Shown: one piece after another, positions 24,690 to 35,989 of the stretch | How the letters are laid out: the number at the start of each line of letters is the position of its first letter | How positions within the stretch are numbered: the first letter of the stretch is position 1 | Made by a program: the position numbers and the translations under genes | The notes under the pieces: generated by a model | Told to the model about the DNA's origin: nothing | Database searches by the model: none | The model's input: the letters and a program-made list of their open reading frames with translations, nothing else | Source of the DNA: Nelumbo lutea | Lineage: Eukaryota; Streptophyta; Magnoliopsida; Proteales; Nelumbonaceae | DNA length: 64,000 nucleotides | Assembly (NCBI GenBank): GCA_022828595.1 | Contig: JAKGHH010000003.1 | Coordinates: 104,245,583-104,309,582 of the forward strand | Reading direction: 5' to 3'

Positions 24690-26243
24690 GTGGACCTGTG
24701 GATTTACGGGACACGTGGACCCACCATTGAGAGACGACTACGTCGTCTGGGCAAAAACTCCCTAACGTTAACGGGCCTTTGGCCGTTAATTAAAGTGTTT
24801 GATTGAACTGGACACAAAAGACAAAACAGCTGATCGAAGGTGAACACACCACCATTTGTTGTTTCTCCTCCACCATCGAACCCTACACCACACACCGGCG
24901 AGCACACCACAATCGCATCTGTCCATTCGGAAGCCATTGGCCATCGGCGGTGCGTTCTCTAGTATCCTCTTCTTCTTCTTCTTCCAAAGGTCTTCCTGAT
25001 TTTCTTTTTCAGTAGATTGAAGATGATCCAAACCTTCTATTTTCAACACTGGTGGTCATTCTTTAGGCGAACAAAGGTGAGTGATCCTGAAAAGGAGCTC
25101 ACGCTGGCGGATTCACCCGTAAGGGGCGCCTTTTGAACCATTAGATTTTTTTTACTGTAAAGCAAATTCCAATCTGATTGCAGAAAAGCACCCCTTCAAG
25201 GTTAGATAGGGTGACAAAGCCCTTATTAGCTGCAACAGAACTACCAATTGATCTAAATTTGAGACGTCTTTCTGTGCTTTTGGATCCAATAAAATTTCAT
25301 CTCTCTCGGATTGAAAGCAATAATTCTCATAAAATTGAAGACAAGACCAGCAAGAGAGAGGGCTAATTTTATGAGTACAAGATGTTAACTTTGTTGTGCA
25401 TTCCAATTGCTTTTGTTGCTACAAACCCAAGTCACTTGCTACTAATACAAGATGGGAGACTTGGATGCTTGGGGAGTACCCACTTCAGCAAATCGTCATG
25501 TCTACACCAATTGGTCCAACAAACATCAGTTGAGAGTTGGAGACTCTCTCTATAAGTTTTTCACCAAAACCCATTTCTAATTCGCACTCATCTCATCATC
25601 CATGACTTCTTATCTCATTTCTCCCTGCAGGATTCCTCTACTCGAGGGCCCATTTGTTTGTTTTGGTATTTGTGAAATTTTCTTTCCTCTGAATTCTAAA
25701 AATTGTCAGATATCCATTTTAACCCCATATATCAGAACTTTTGCATGCCTTTGGGGGGTATCATTAAAAAATAAAAAGTTGTAAGATTCTACTTTAAGAG
25801 ATAAGAGATAAGAAGAAACAAGCACCCATTTTCCTCTTAAAGTTATAAGATTCCTCTTAATAGATAAGAATTAAGAGGAAACCAACATGACCTTAGTGGT
25901 TCAAGTAACAGAGGAAGCCTTCAACACCTGCAATCTCAAAGAACCCATCTTGTACATGAACTATGAAAACTCACTATTTAATATTACTTCTCTAGGCAAA
26001 TTGTACTTCACCAGTGGAGCACCCGGGCACTGCGAGAAATTGCAGAAGATCAAATTTTTTGTGCTTTTTGCTGCTGTGGTGTGTTCGCTGGTATGAGCAC
26101 ACATTTCTGTGTTTTTGTGTCCAGTTCAACTGAACACTTCAGTTAATGGTCAAAGGCCTATTAACATTAGGAAGTTTTTCGCCCAGACAATGTGGTTGCC
26201 TCTCATTGGTGGGCTCACGCGTCCTGTGAACCCACGGGTCCAC
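24690..26243. mobile_element. Mutator-like element with long inverted repeats (possible Pack-MULE)
   Basis: The left arm (24690 to about 24853) starts GTGGACCTGTGGATTTACGG; the reverse complement of the right arm (about 26077-26243) starts GTGGACCCGTGGGTTCACAG. They pair for about 160 bp, through cccacca, gtctgggc, ggcctttg, gaactggacaca and gaacacacca. About 1.2 kb between the arms encodes no recognisable transposase but includes exon-like sequence with splice signals. A clear 9-bp target duplication was not found. Confidence 0.75.
25023..25366 (+). CDS. Possible two-exon reading frame carried by the MULE-like element
   Basis: Exon A (25023-25076) begins ATG, 10 bases after a strong acceptor-like TTTTCTTTTTCAG, and ends ACAAAG before GTGAGT. 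Exon B (25184-25366) follows CTGATTGCAG and continues in frame to TAA. The product would be 78 residues, with a middle part LPIDLNLRRLSVLLDPIKFH that looks like real protein rather than random sequence. I do not recognise the family. It may be a fragment of a host gene captured between the inverted repeats, or chance. There is no evidence of expression. Confidence 0.3.
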
Positions 26244-27170
26244 TAAACATAGACTCCTGATCAGTTGGTTGGTAAGGTTTCCTACTAATCGTAATGGAGA
26301 CTTAGGACCGAATCTTGCCTGTACCTGGGTTGGGGGGTTGGGGGTTGTGGGTTGGTGGATGGTTTACCCCCACTGTGTAGCCCTTCAAAAGATATAAAAA
26401 AAGATTATGTAGCTCAAATATCAGGCAAACAAATTTGCTTCTTGATGGAGCCTCATACATTCTAAAGCTCACATTTATTGTTGGGCATAAAATTTCTCTA
26501 TTTATTGGGATGAATTTTTATCTAAGGAAATTGGTATTCTAATCAATCTAGATAAGCTGAGTTTGTAAAGGCAACATCTATTCTAATCGATTGTTTAAAC
26601 ATTTAAATGGAATAAGGTTTTAGAATTGGTTCATTTAGGATAGGTTGGAGTAGGATTGGATCGAGTTGGGTAAAGGTAGATTTGAATTTGAATCAAATCT
26701 TACACATCATATTTGTATTGGATTTGAATCAAATTTGGATTACAATCAGATAGTGAATAATATAAATAAATTAATTCAAAAATGGTCACAAAGAAAATAA
26801 AGAAATAAATTAGTAGGGTTCATAATCAATAGGAAGTAAAATATGATAGGAAAAGTCTAGGGTAAAAGACTTAAACATACATTGAGTTTTCATAAATTGA
26901 CTTAAATATATCCTGAACTTAAAAAAAAAAAAGACTTAAATATGCCTTATGCTTGTTAGATTTTTTAACATAATGAATTAAAAGACTTTTTAAGCTTTAG
27001 TTATTTTTAAAAATTTCAATAAAAATTAGAGAAAAGCTGAAATTAGAAAGATTTTACACAGACTTGTTCCTGGGATGCAACAATCAAATGATTTGGACGC
27101 TTAAAATTGGGTTTTCTATTACTGTGATAATTTATTGTTTTTTGGGAGATAAATAGATACCTCTATGACA
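26244..27170. other. Gene-free AT-rich spacer
   Basis: No coding region is visible. It contains G/T-rich gggttggggggttg near 26325 and repeated 'ttggattggatcgag / gaatttgaatcaaat' motifs near 26640-26740. The 'gacttaaacatacattgagttttcataaa' motif near 26868-26895 recurs reverse-complemented near 29820-29935, flanking the Copia element as a larger inverted pair. Confidence 0.4.
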
Positions 27171-27175
27171 GGAAC

Positions 27176-27337
27176 TGTTGGGATTGTGTCTTATTTTACA
27201 ACCATTGGATTAATTTTATTATTTTTATTTGTCTTTGCTTGGATTTCATCATTTTTGTTGCTATTAGATTTTTCATAGTTACTATTTCAAATGCCTTATG
27301 ATTTTATATTGTGGGTGGTTGTTGTGAGGCCCCAACA
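27176..27337 (+). repeat. 5' LTR, internally deleted (162 bp)
   Basis: The first ~50 bases and the last ~115 bases match the 510-bp 3' LTR (ttatttttatttgtctttgcttgga...gtgggtggttgttgtgaggccccaaca). About 345 bp in the middle, including the region with the TATA-like and CT-rich parts, are absent. Confidence 0.85.
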
Positions 27338-27404
27338 AAATGGTATTAGAGCTCCTAGGTTAGTATTTACAAGGCGTTTGTAAAATTGCTTAAAAGATAA
27401 TAGC

Positions 27405-28510
27405 ATCAAAAGGTATAGGTTCTCAGTTCCAGATTGAGAGGTTTGATGGCAAAGGTAGTTTTACCCCATGGCAAAGAAGGGTAAAGGATGTCCAGGTTCA
27501 ACAAGGTTTGGCTAGAACATTGAAGGGAAAGTATGAGAAGCCAAAAGACATGAAGGATGCTGATTAGGAGTACATCGAGACAAGGTGTGTTAGTACGATT
27601 CAATTGTTCTTGGCTGATAATGTTATGTTTAACGTTATGGAGGAAGATTCTGCACCAGAATTGTGGGATAAGCTGGAGAATCTTTATTTGGAAAAAAAAA
27701 ATCTTAACTACAAAGCTACATCTAAAGCGGTAGTTGTATGATCTGAAGATGGAAGAATGTGAGAATCTCTTGGAACACCTAAATGTGTTCAACAATATAT
27801 TGGATAAACTATGGAAAGTTTATGTCACGGTGGAGAAAGAAGACAAGGCCCTTTTGCTTCTTACCTCACTTCCTGATTTGTATGATAACTTTGTGACAAC
27901 ATTGTTGTACGAGAAAGATACAATGAAGCTAGAAGAAGTTACTGAATCTCTTCTATCCACTAGGTTAGGAGGAAGACCAAGTATGAGAGTGAGCAAGACT
28001 CTGTATTGGTTATGCTGGGAATATATTGAAAAGGAAAGTTGTCTAACAAGGGGTCTGAGAGCAACAGGTCTAAATCCAAGGCTAGGGAAAAGGGCAAGAT
28101 ACAATGTTATAGATGCAAGGAATTTAGTCACATAAAGAGAGATTATCCTACACGAAAAAGGAGTGGGGATGAATCCGGAAGCATGACAATTGCATCTGAT
28201 GATGATGGAGACGTTCTCACAGTCTCCGAAGGTATGTGCAATTTTTCTCCAAATGAATAAATTTTAAATTCTGGATGTTCTATGCATATTTGTTCTAGGA
28301 AGGAATATTTTGACATGTTCCAAGAGAGGAAGATAGATGTTGTCTCCTTAGGTGATGGATATACGTGTAACATCACGGGTGTTGAGACAATGAAAATCAA
28401 AATGTTTGATGGAGTGGTTCGCACTTTAGATGGTGTGGCATATGTCCCAAAAATGTGCAGGAATCGAATATCACTTAGCCGGTTAAATTTCAAGGGATGC
28501 AAGGTTTAAG
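27405..28510 (+). pseudogene. Copia gag and protease remnant
   Basis: Fragments in several frames show a Tnt1-like gag (MEECENLLEHLNVFNNI, then EDKALLLLTSLPDLYDNFV) and a zinc knuckle CYRCKEFSHIKRDY. In the knuckle the final Cys of CX2CX4HX4C is replaced by Tyr. The protease motif reads NSGCSMHICS: the catalytic Asp of the usual D-S-G is Asn. An in-frame TAG at about 27567 and frameshifts also break it. Confidence 0.8.
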
Positions 28511-28985
28511 CTGCAGGTGGAGCCATGAAAATCACACGTAACGTTATGGTCCTGATGGCTGGAGAAAAATGTAAGGGTTTGTATCATTTGATTGGGAGTA
28601 TAGTGGTTTCCAAGACCTCGATGAGATATTGGAAATGGAATGCACAAGGTAGTGTGGCCACATGAAAGGTCTCTTTTGCGGATAAAGTGGAGAAAAGTGA
28701 TGCAAGTTTCCAATGTATAGATGATGATGGGAAGAAGATTCCTATTGGAAGAAAGAAAGGATCAAGGTCGCTCTTTGAAATTAACTAGGATTATTAGTTT
28801 GGGTATAGTTATAGAGGTACATTGGTTATTTTGTTTGAATCAAGTGGAGTCAGGACCGAGTGATTCATGTTATGTGTAGCTTGTGGGATTTTATAAGGCT
28901 AATGGAGGTTTGTGGTATTTGCAAATAGGTGGAGGCACAAATAATATATCTCTAAGGTGGTTGAAAAATAAACCAAGGTGGAGAT

Positions 28986-29495
28986 TGTTGGGATTGTGTC
29001 TTATTTTACAATCATTGGATTAATTTTAATTTAACGGTTGGTGCGGTCCCTCTTTAAGTTAAAGGGGTTTTACATACATATACAATTTTTCTTTTGTATG
29101 TAAGGTTAAGGCTTTTTTTTTTTTGGAGAGAAGGTGTGAGAGGAAAATACAGAGTGCTCTTGGTGTGAGAATGGGTTTTTTATCTTGTTTTTGTTCTTTG
29201 GGTTGAGAGAAAAGGGAGAACGGGTGTACAAGGGTTAAGGGTCGGTTTGAATTGCAAGGCACAAGATATATGTAATGCTTCTCAATTTTCTTTCATAATG
29301 AATATCAGATTTCATCTCTTCCGTGAACGTAGGTAGTAAGGCCAAACCACGTAAATTTCTGTATTCTTTGTGGTTCTTATTTTTATTTGTCTTTGCTTGG
29401 ATCTCATCATTTTTGTTGCTATTAGATTTCTCGTGATTGATGTTTCAGATACCTTATGATTTTATACTGTGGGTGGTTGCTGTGAGGCCCCAACA
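28986..29495 (+). repeat. 3' LTR (510 bp)
   Basis: It starts TGTTGGGATTGTG after a purine-rich aaaccaaggtggaga and ends GGCCCCAACA. It is the longest copy of this LTR family in the window and the reference for the deleted 5' LTR and for the solo LTR at 17037-17585. Confidence 0.88.
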
Positions 29496-29500
29496 AGAAC

Positions 29501-30840
29501 AACCAACCAATGCAACTGAAAATGGGTGATACAGAAAATGCAAATCCATATCACAACGTCCTTAAAAAGATCTAATCTATGAACCAAATCAAAATCAAAG
29601 CAAATGGAAACCCAACACCTTGCACATGCATCTCAATTATATATCCCATATCACAGGATTCAATGCAACTAAGAAGTGGTAATCAAGTTTTATTGCAAAC
29701 CTTACGGTTGTAGAAATAAAACAAGAAAAGAGATATATTCTTTAAATTTAAAGGGTAAAATAGGATTTTTAAAATATTAAAATAGGTCTATGAAACGACA
29801 AATAACGTTTAATTAAAAGAGGGTATGTTTAAGTCTAATGGGTCATCCCAGAATGTACATTTAAATTTACTTGAAAAACTTAGGGTATGTTTAAGTCGGT
29901 TTATAAAAACTCAAGGTATGTTTAAGTCTTTTACCCCAAAATCCATGTTGCATCAATTGCACTATGCAACCAAGAATGTAGACAAAATGCCACAATTGAT
30001 ATCTTTAACATTGTTAAAGTTTTGATGTTAAATATGTGAACCATAAAAAGTAGATAAACAGTCTTGATTTAATGTGCAACAAATATTAGTGAATGCACCA
30101 TAGTTGGATTGGATTCACTATTATAAGACCAGGCTGAGGCAATGAACATGGTTGGGCTGAGTTTCCTGTTTGTTCTTCTACCATTAGTCTATTACTGAAG
30201 ATGTAGTCCACAAGGAAGGTTTGTCATACTTAGGCAACATCTTATCTTATTTAGGCCGTGTTTGGTTTGAAAGAAAAGGTAGGAAAATTTGTACAATGTA
30301 ATAATTCCTTTACTAACAATTAATAGGATATTTATTTATTTGTTTAATTTAAGTCATTATCACCTACATATGGCAGAGAAAACAACCATTTTAATGCAAT
30401 TGGGCCAGTCTTGTTCTTTAATCCCAACGCTGTATAAATATGTTTGGTTTGTGAAGGGCATATTTTGAATTTAGCCAATGTTACCAAAAGAATAAGGCTC
30501 GGTTTACCAAGAGTGTAAATACAAATACAAATATGCATGATTCATACACATAGGCTTCATTTTGTATCTGCACTGAACATATTTGTATTTGCCCTCTTCC
30601 CAGATGAAGCGTAAAAAATATAAATATTTCTCTTACTCTAACCTAGGTCAGTTATGGTTTTTGGGGTTTAGACCAGCCAGTTGCTAGCCTCAAGTCCATT
30701 GTAGACTGTACAGTTTTGATGCAGTATATAAAATGGAAAATTTTAGGACGTTCTATCAACTTTACGGATGATATTGTCTAAATATTTTGGATCCCTTTAC
30801 CAAACAAACACTTGATTTGCACTCCCACAAATGGAGCATT
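29501..30840. other. Gene-free repeat-rich spacer
   Basis: No gene is seen. Near 30490-30605 lies a diverged copy of the ggctcrgttt...aaatacaaata foldback family. The stretch is otherwise AT-rich, with 'ggtatgtttaagtc' repeated at 29823, 29884 and 29917. Confidence 0.4.
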
Positions 30841-31186
30841 AGGCTCAGTTTGGAAAGATTACGATTGTAAATACGTACAGTATAAATACATATAAAATAA
30901 TACAAAATGTAAGGTTTTGTACTGTTCATATTTATATTTGTACTCTTTCCAATAGGCTCAGTTTGAAAGGAATACAAATACAAATATGTAGAGTGCAAAA
31001 TCTTGTATTTTGTATTATTTTGTATGTATTTATACTCTTTCCAAACTGAGTGCAACTAGGCTAGGCTCAGTTTGGAAAAAAGTGCAAATATAAATATATT
31101 TATTGCAAAACTGAGTATAAATTCAAATATATTCACTATAAATGATATTTTTAAATCTTGTATTTGTACTCCTTCCAAACTGAGCT
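30841..31186. repeat. Cluster of three head-to-tail small foldback MITEs
   Basis: Three units begin AGGCTCAGTTTGGAA or a one-base variant (about 30841, 30954 and 31064). They end with tactctttccaa, ctctttccaaactgag and ctccttccaaactgagc, the inverse of the start. Each is about 100-120 bp with an 'aaatacaaatatgta' centre. A single relative lies at 24311-24431. Confidence 0.8.
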
Positions 31187-32376
31187 AAGCCTTAGGGATT
31201 TTACACAGTGGCTTCTGGCTTTGCGAGGTGGGCCTCCACTTGAACAGCCTATGAATTATGTTTGGTGAAAATCCTGAAAAGCTGAAAATGACCGCCTGAA
31301 TGTTAAAAATATGACTTTCTAAAGCTTTTTGGAGACTTTTCCAAAGCAGCTCAGTGAAAGTGGCTGAACCAACTTCAACCCTTCTAAATGGGCCCATAAT
31401 TGTGGATTGGGCCAAAGTCAGTCCAAAAGTTCAGGTCGATAGTCAACTTAATTTGGGCCCTAAAACTGAGCCCTGGACCGGAATTGAACAAATTAGGTAG
31501 GCTGGGTTGCATTTGGGCCAGATCAACTCATGTTGCAGCCCTCGAATTTAAAAAAAAAAAAAAACCCAATATTGAGTTCTTTGTAAAGAACCTTTTTAGC
31601 GAATAAAAAGTAGAATAAGCATTTAAAATCCAATCTAAAATTTTAAAGACAAATTTAATTAAGCATTCAAAATTGGGCTCCAATAGTTTAACTGTAGATA
31701 TAGTTCTATATAAAATGAATTAACGAATCATGTAACCGACGCAGGAATAAGACATATGATGATGATGATAATGGTGATGATTTAAAATTTAATATTAACA
31801 ATTAATTGAATGTCTATTTCAGAGAGAAAATTTTTGTTAAGAAATGTGAAATTCGAATGGATAATATTAATTGGGTGTGGTCATATCATCTATCTAAGTG
31901 GGAGAAATAGGGTAGGTCGTCTGGGGAAGCTTCTAACTTGGCTATATGCCGATACCTATGTGTGTTCCCTGTATTTAATTCCTCTGGTCTGAACTCAATT
32001 TGTGATTTAATTGAAACCTTTACAAACCTTGTATAGGTTTCTCTGCCTACCTTTTCCTTCAAACCAAACATAGACTTAAGGAAGAATATTATTTATAATA
32101 ACTATATGTCAAGGCATGAATCCTACCACTCAAAGAAAAGCATACATGAAAAAAAAAACTATCTAAAAGAGACTACATTAGTTATACCAAGGCTTGAAAC
32201 CTTTGTTTGATCTTGATACCTATGAACTAATTCCACTTGTTCAACCAAGAAAAAAACCATTTATTTTCTTAACTTTGTGTTTCCACCCAGAAATCAATTC
32301 CCAATTACCATTATTGTGAGAACTGAGAACTAATCCAAGATCTCCCAAAAGTCCGCAATTCACAGCTGAAAAGATC
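31187..32376. other. Gene-free spacer with an RTE scrap
   Basis: At about 31725-31780, catgtaaccgacgcaggaataagacat followed by (gat)n is a scrap of the RTE 3' tail. Around 31380-31560 there is G/C block repeat (gggccaaa, tgggccagatcaa) like the hAT MITE interiors. No gene is seen. Confidence 0.4.
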
Positions 32377-32662
32377 TTAGGCCCCATTTGCCTCACAAGA
32401 ATAAGGGGATCTGGAATTGGAATTGGAATGGACTATTCTGGTTCCAATTATTTGGTTGGGCGGAATTGGAATCCCATTCCCATTCCTGCTGGAATGACAT
32501 TCCCCCATTTGAGGGTCAGCCTGGCATGACCCATGGCCCAAGCCTGTGTGGGCCCATGTTGTGCCATGGGCCTGGGTAGAATGGGTTGTAGGCCATGCCA
32601 TGGGCCTAGGCTTGTCCTTGGGCGTGGGTCGAATTGGGCCAAACTATTTTTTTTTGTTTTTT

Positions 32663-32665
<3 letters not shown>

Positions 32666-32699
<34 letters not shown>
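32666..32699. repeat. (TA)n microsatellite
   Basis: A run of about 16 TA units lies in the left part of the hAT remnant. Confidence 0.9.
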
Positions 32700-32701
<2 letters not shown>

Positions 32702-33114
32702 ATTTTTTTGTTTCTTTGTCAAGTAAAACTAAAATATTTAACTTTTTGGGAACAAATTAAAAAAAATAAGAAATCTAACAAATAAATGAAAAATAATAAT
32801 TAACCAAATAATAAGTCAAAGAGATAAAGACTCAAAGTGAATAACAAATTGGAAGAAGAATAGAAATTTTATTTCATTTAAATTTGAATGATACAAAGCA
32901 TACAATGGTTGGATGAATGAAATATGAAAATTGGAAAGTGGAATAAATTAATAAAATATAAAAAATATAATATAATTACAAATTGAAAATAAAAACATAC
33001 ATTATTAAAAAATATCAAATGAATTAAATAAAATTAAAGCAAAAATTATAATAATTAAAAAAAATGCTATACAACTATTGAGTATACAAAAAATACTGAC
33101 TTCATCATTTTCTC

Positions 33115-35070
33115 CTATTGTTCTTGACTTTGATCATTTGTTTCAGGTGAAACATCAGGTGTAGTGTCGTGCCTTCCTTTGTCTTGTTATTTATCTTCAA
33201 CATCCAACCAATATTTAAAGTAGATGCACATCTTTAGACTTTCATCATTCATACAACTTCTCTTGTCGTTCAACACCCCATTATCTATACTAAAACAAGA
33301 TTCTATTGGAATTGTATACACTGGAGGGGCTAGTAAATCACGTGCCATGGCAGCAAGAACTTGATAATATTTTGCATGTTCACTCCACCAGGCTAATTAT
33401 GTTCCCTCTGAGGTGAAGGAAGAATTACGTGAAGTAGAAAAACTTGCTTGTAAATAAAAATTAAGTTCAGTAAATGAACTTATTGTCAAGGCATTGGATT
33501 TTTGCCTCTTATTAAATAAAAAAAAGTTTTTCTATTCCATTATTGGATTCAAGTTCAAAAGTGGAAGATGTAACTGTACAAGTTGTAGAATTTTTATTAT
33601 TCCATGCTACTTCAAATTCATATAAACTATACATTTCAAATAATAAACTATCAATTTCTTCTTTTTTATTTCCAATTTCAACATTCATATTTTCACAATA
33701 TGTTTCAAGTAAAATATTTAAACCATCTTTCATAATCCTAGGATCTAATATTGTAGCTAAGCAATAAAGAGGATAAATGTTCTCTAAATATTTTTAAATT
33801 TATTTTTCATTATTTCAACAATACTTTTAAGTTGTGAATTCTTTCTATATTTTGCAAAACAATCACCAATCATCATTAATTGATAAGCTAAATTACAACT
33901 AGTTAGATGATAAATACTCAATAAATTATTAATTGCATCACAAAAATATTTTAAAAAATCTCTTATACAAATTGCCATTGCCCAATCTTCCTCAAATATA
34001 ATATTAGTAGGCATTTTTGCATTATAAAAATCACCAGGATTTTATTTGTAAGAAAAACAAAATGTTTAAATTTTGACATCAAATATGTTTAACATCAAAT
34101 ATAAAATGTTTATATTTTAAACCATAATTTTGACATAAATATTTAAATTCTTGTTTTATTGCTCCTAAACTTTTAATATATATAATACAATTTCTAATTT
34201 TAGAAATATGAGTAGAAATAATACTTAAAGCATCCTGAATACATAAATTTAAGATGTGATATACACATCTAATATGAAATAATTTACCATTTAAACATTG
34301 TTTTAATTGAGATTTTAAAATATTTATTGTCGTATCATTATTACTAGCATTATCAAAACTAATAACAAATATTTATTGCCAGTATGTGGCCATTCAAGCC
34401 TAGTAAAACTTAAAATTCTTATATTTAAAAGTCGATTTTCGTCAATAAAATGACCAATAACACAAATATAACTTATGTTAAATTTAGAAGTTCAAATATC
34501 ATAAGTAATTGCAATTTTAGAATTAAGATTTGATAACATATAAATTAAATTTTGTTTATATGAATAAAAAAATTTTAAAGCATCTGATCTAACAGTATTC
34601 CTAAAAACTTTTTTAAATTGTTGATTTACAGCTAACAATGTATTTTGCTAATTCTTGCCTTATTTTTTCTTAAGAATATTTTAAAATACTAAACCCTTTG
34701 CCCAATTTGTGTTTGTCTTGTTTCTCTCCCTTCTTCTTCTTCTTCTTCTTCTTCTTCTTCTTCTTTCTCATGGGTGAGCAAATGTCTGCCCAAATGGCAG
34801 TACCACCCTTGTTACAATAGCTAAAGTCTTTCCTATATTTTTTTACAAACAATTCTTTTTCCCTTCCCCTGAACCCCCTCTACCTTAAATATTTTCCAAG
34901 CTGGGCTAATCAACTTAGGCCTTCTTTTTCTTTTCCCTAGTATCAATATTAGGGGTGAAAATTCCATTAATATCAATAGCATCCCTATCAGTGCTAACAT
35001 TACCATACTGCAACTAAATATCGTCAAAATTGAACATGTTGGGGAATTGGTTTTGGGAAGAGTTGGCCAT
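33115..35070 (-). pseudogene. hAT transposase with BED zinc finger, broken
   Basis: Read on the minus strand it starts MANSSQNQFPNMFNFDDI and then hits a stop. A BED finger follows (ISPAWKIFKVEG, YRKDFSYCNKGG), with a poly-Lys stretch from an expanded GAA repeat at 34729-34763. Later come FHIRCVYHILNLCIQDAL, EDWAMAICIRDFLKYF, NIYPLYCLATILDPR and the dimerisation motif LAWWSEHAKYYQVLAAMARD near 33340-33400. This is the RICESLEEPER/Ac-like order. Many stops and frameshifts make it inactive. Confidence 0.85.
34729..34763. repeat. (TTC)n microsatellite
   Basis: About eleven TTC units lie inside the broken hAT transposase and encode a lysine run on the minus strand. They are probably a post-insertion expansion. 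Confidence 0.85.
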
Positions 35071-35989
35071 TTTTTTTAAATTCTAAAAAAATAAATATTA
35101 ATTTAATTGCACTTGGATTGCCAGTTCAAAATTCCACTTTGATTTCAATGGTTGAAACCTTTCAACTCCAAGAGTCCAAACCTCCCAAATTGCTAACTTG
35201 AGATACTTGAGCTATTGAACATGCCTTATTCTTTTTGAAACTTCATTAAAGTTGAGAACTGTAGAATCAGAGAATGTATTAGATTGAGAGATTGGGACTT
35301 GAGAGAATATGTGAATTAGAGAAGAGACTAAGAGAATTGTTGAATTGGTGTGATGAGAATGGTGGAGGATAGGGCTATCTATAGGAATTGAAAATAATTC
35401 AAATACCCTAAAAACTAGTTGTTTTTCAATTGTTGGAGGTGTATTTTGGCCATTGTAAAGTTATTTATCACTTTACCCAATATGCCCCCCAAACTAGCTG
35501 TTATATAACTATTGGGGAGCATTTGTGTCATTCCTTCACCCTCCAAAACCAAAATACATAAATACTACCCTATATAGTTGTTTATAGCTATTGGAGGGGG
35601 GTATTTTTGTAAAAAAAAATCCAAAAAGCTGAAGCTAGCCGTTGGGGACAGGGGGTCATCGAGTGGGCTATGCTGCGGGCTGGGTCATGCCAACACGTAG
35701 GTTGTGAGTGGCATGGCACAAATAGTTGTGTCGTGTCGTGTCAACTTGTGGACCTAGAACCCTAGGCCGAGCATGGACCATGTACCATCGTGCTGTGCTG
35801 TGCCAGGCCACGGGTAGCATGGCCCAATTTACATCTCTACCTATCCCTCACTTGGGAATGAAATCCCATTCATACTAATTCCAATTCCCATTCTCATTCC
35901 TGTCTCAACCAAACAGACTATGAGAATAGACCATTCCAATTCCAATTTTGAAGAATTTCTATTCCAACTGCATACCAAACGGACCCTTA

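Larger units (their letters stand above)
27176..29495 (+). mobile_element. Shrunken Ty1/copia element (gag and protease only)
   Basis: It has LTRs of unequal length at 27176-27337 and 28986-29495, each TGTTGGGATTGTG...CCCCAACA. The flanking 5-mers are ggaac and agaac (4/5 match). A primer-binding-like TGGTATTAGAGCTCC at 27341 replaces the usual tggtatcagagc. The interior holds a gag and a protease start; integrase, RT and RNase H are gone. The solo LTR at 17037 is the same family. It could move only with help in trans, and the primer site and gag are damaged too. Confidence 0.88.
32512..35840 (-). mobile_element. hAT transposon remnant
   Basis: The right end, read on the minus strand, is TAGAGATGTAAATTGGGCCATGC, a good hAT-type terminus. 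The left end has G/C-rich subterminal blocks (catgggcctgggtagaatggg) but no matching terminus, so it seems truncated together with part of the host MITE. A shorter fragment with the same terminal sequence is at about 36649-36800. Confidence 0.7.
32380..35986. mobile_element. Tourist-like MITE (TTA...TTA) split by a hAT element
   Basis: The outer ends GGCCCCATTTGCC (32380) and CCAAACGGACCC (35986) are flanked by tta on both sides (32377-32379, 35987-35989), as for PIF/Harbinger-Tourist elements. The outer arms (about 32380-32511 and 35845-35986) match the intact MITE at 42644-42919, with 'ggaatcccattcccattcctg' type sequence. The 3.3 kb between them is a hAT element with a transposase relic. 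Confidence 0.8.

Noticed and set aside
30841..31186. Repeat cluster as a CRISPR-like array
   Set aside because: Units are foldback transposons of 100-120 bp in a plant genome, without constant repeat and variable spacers.
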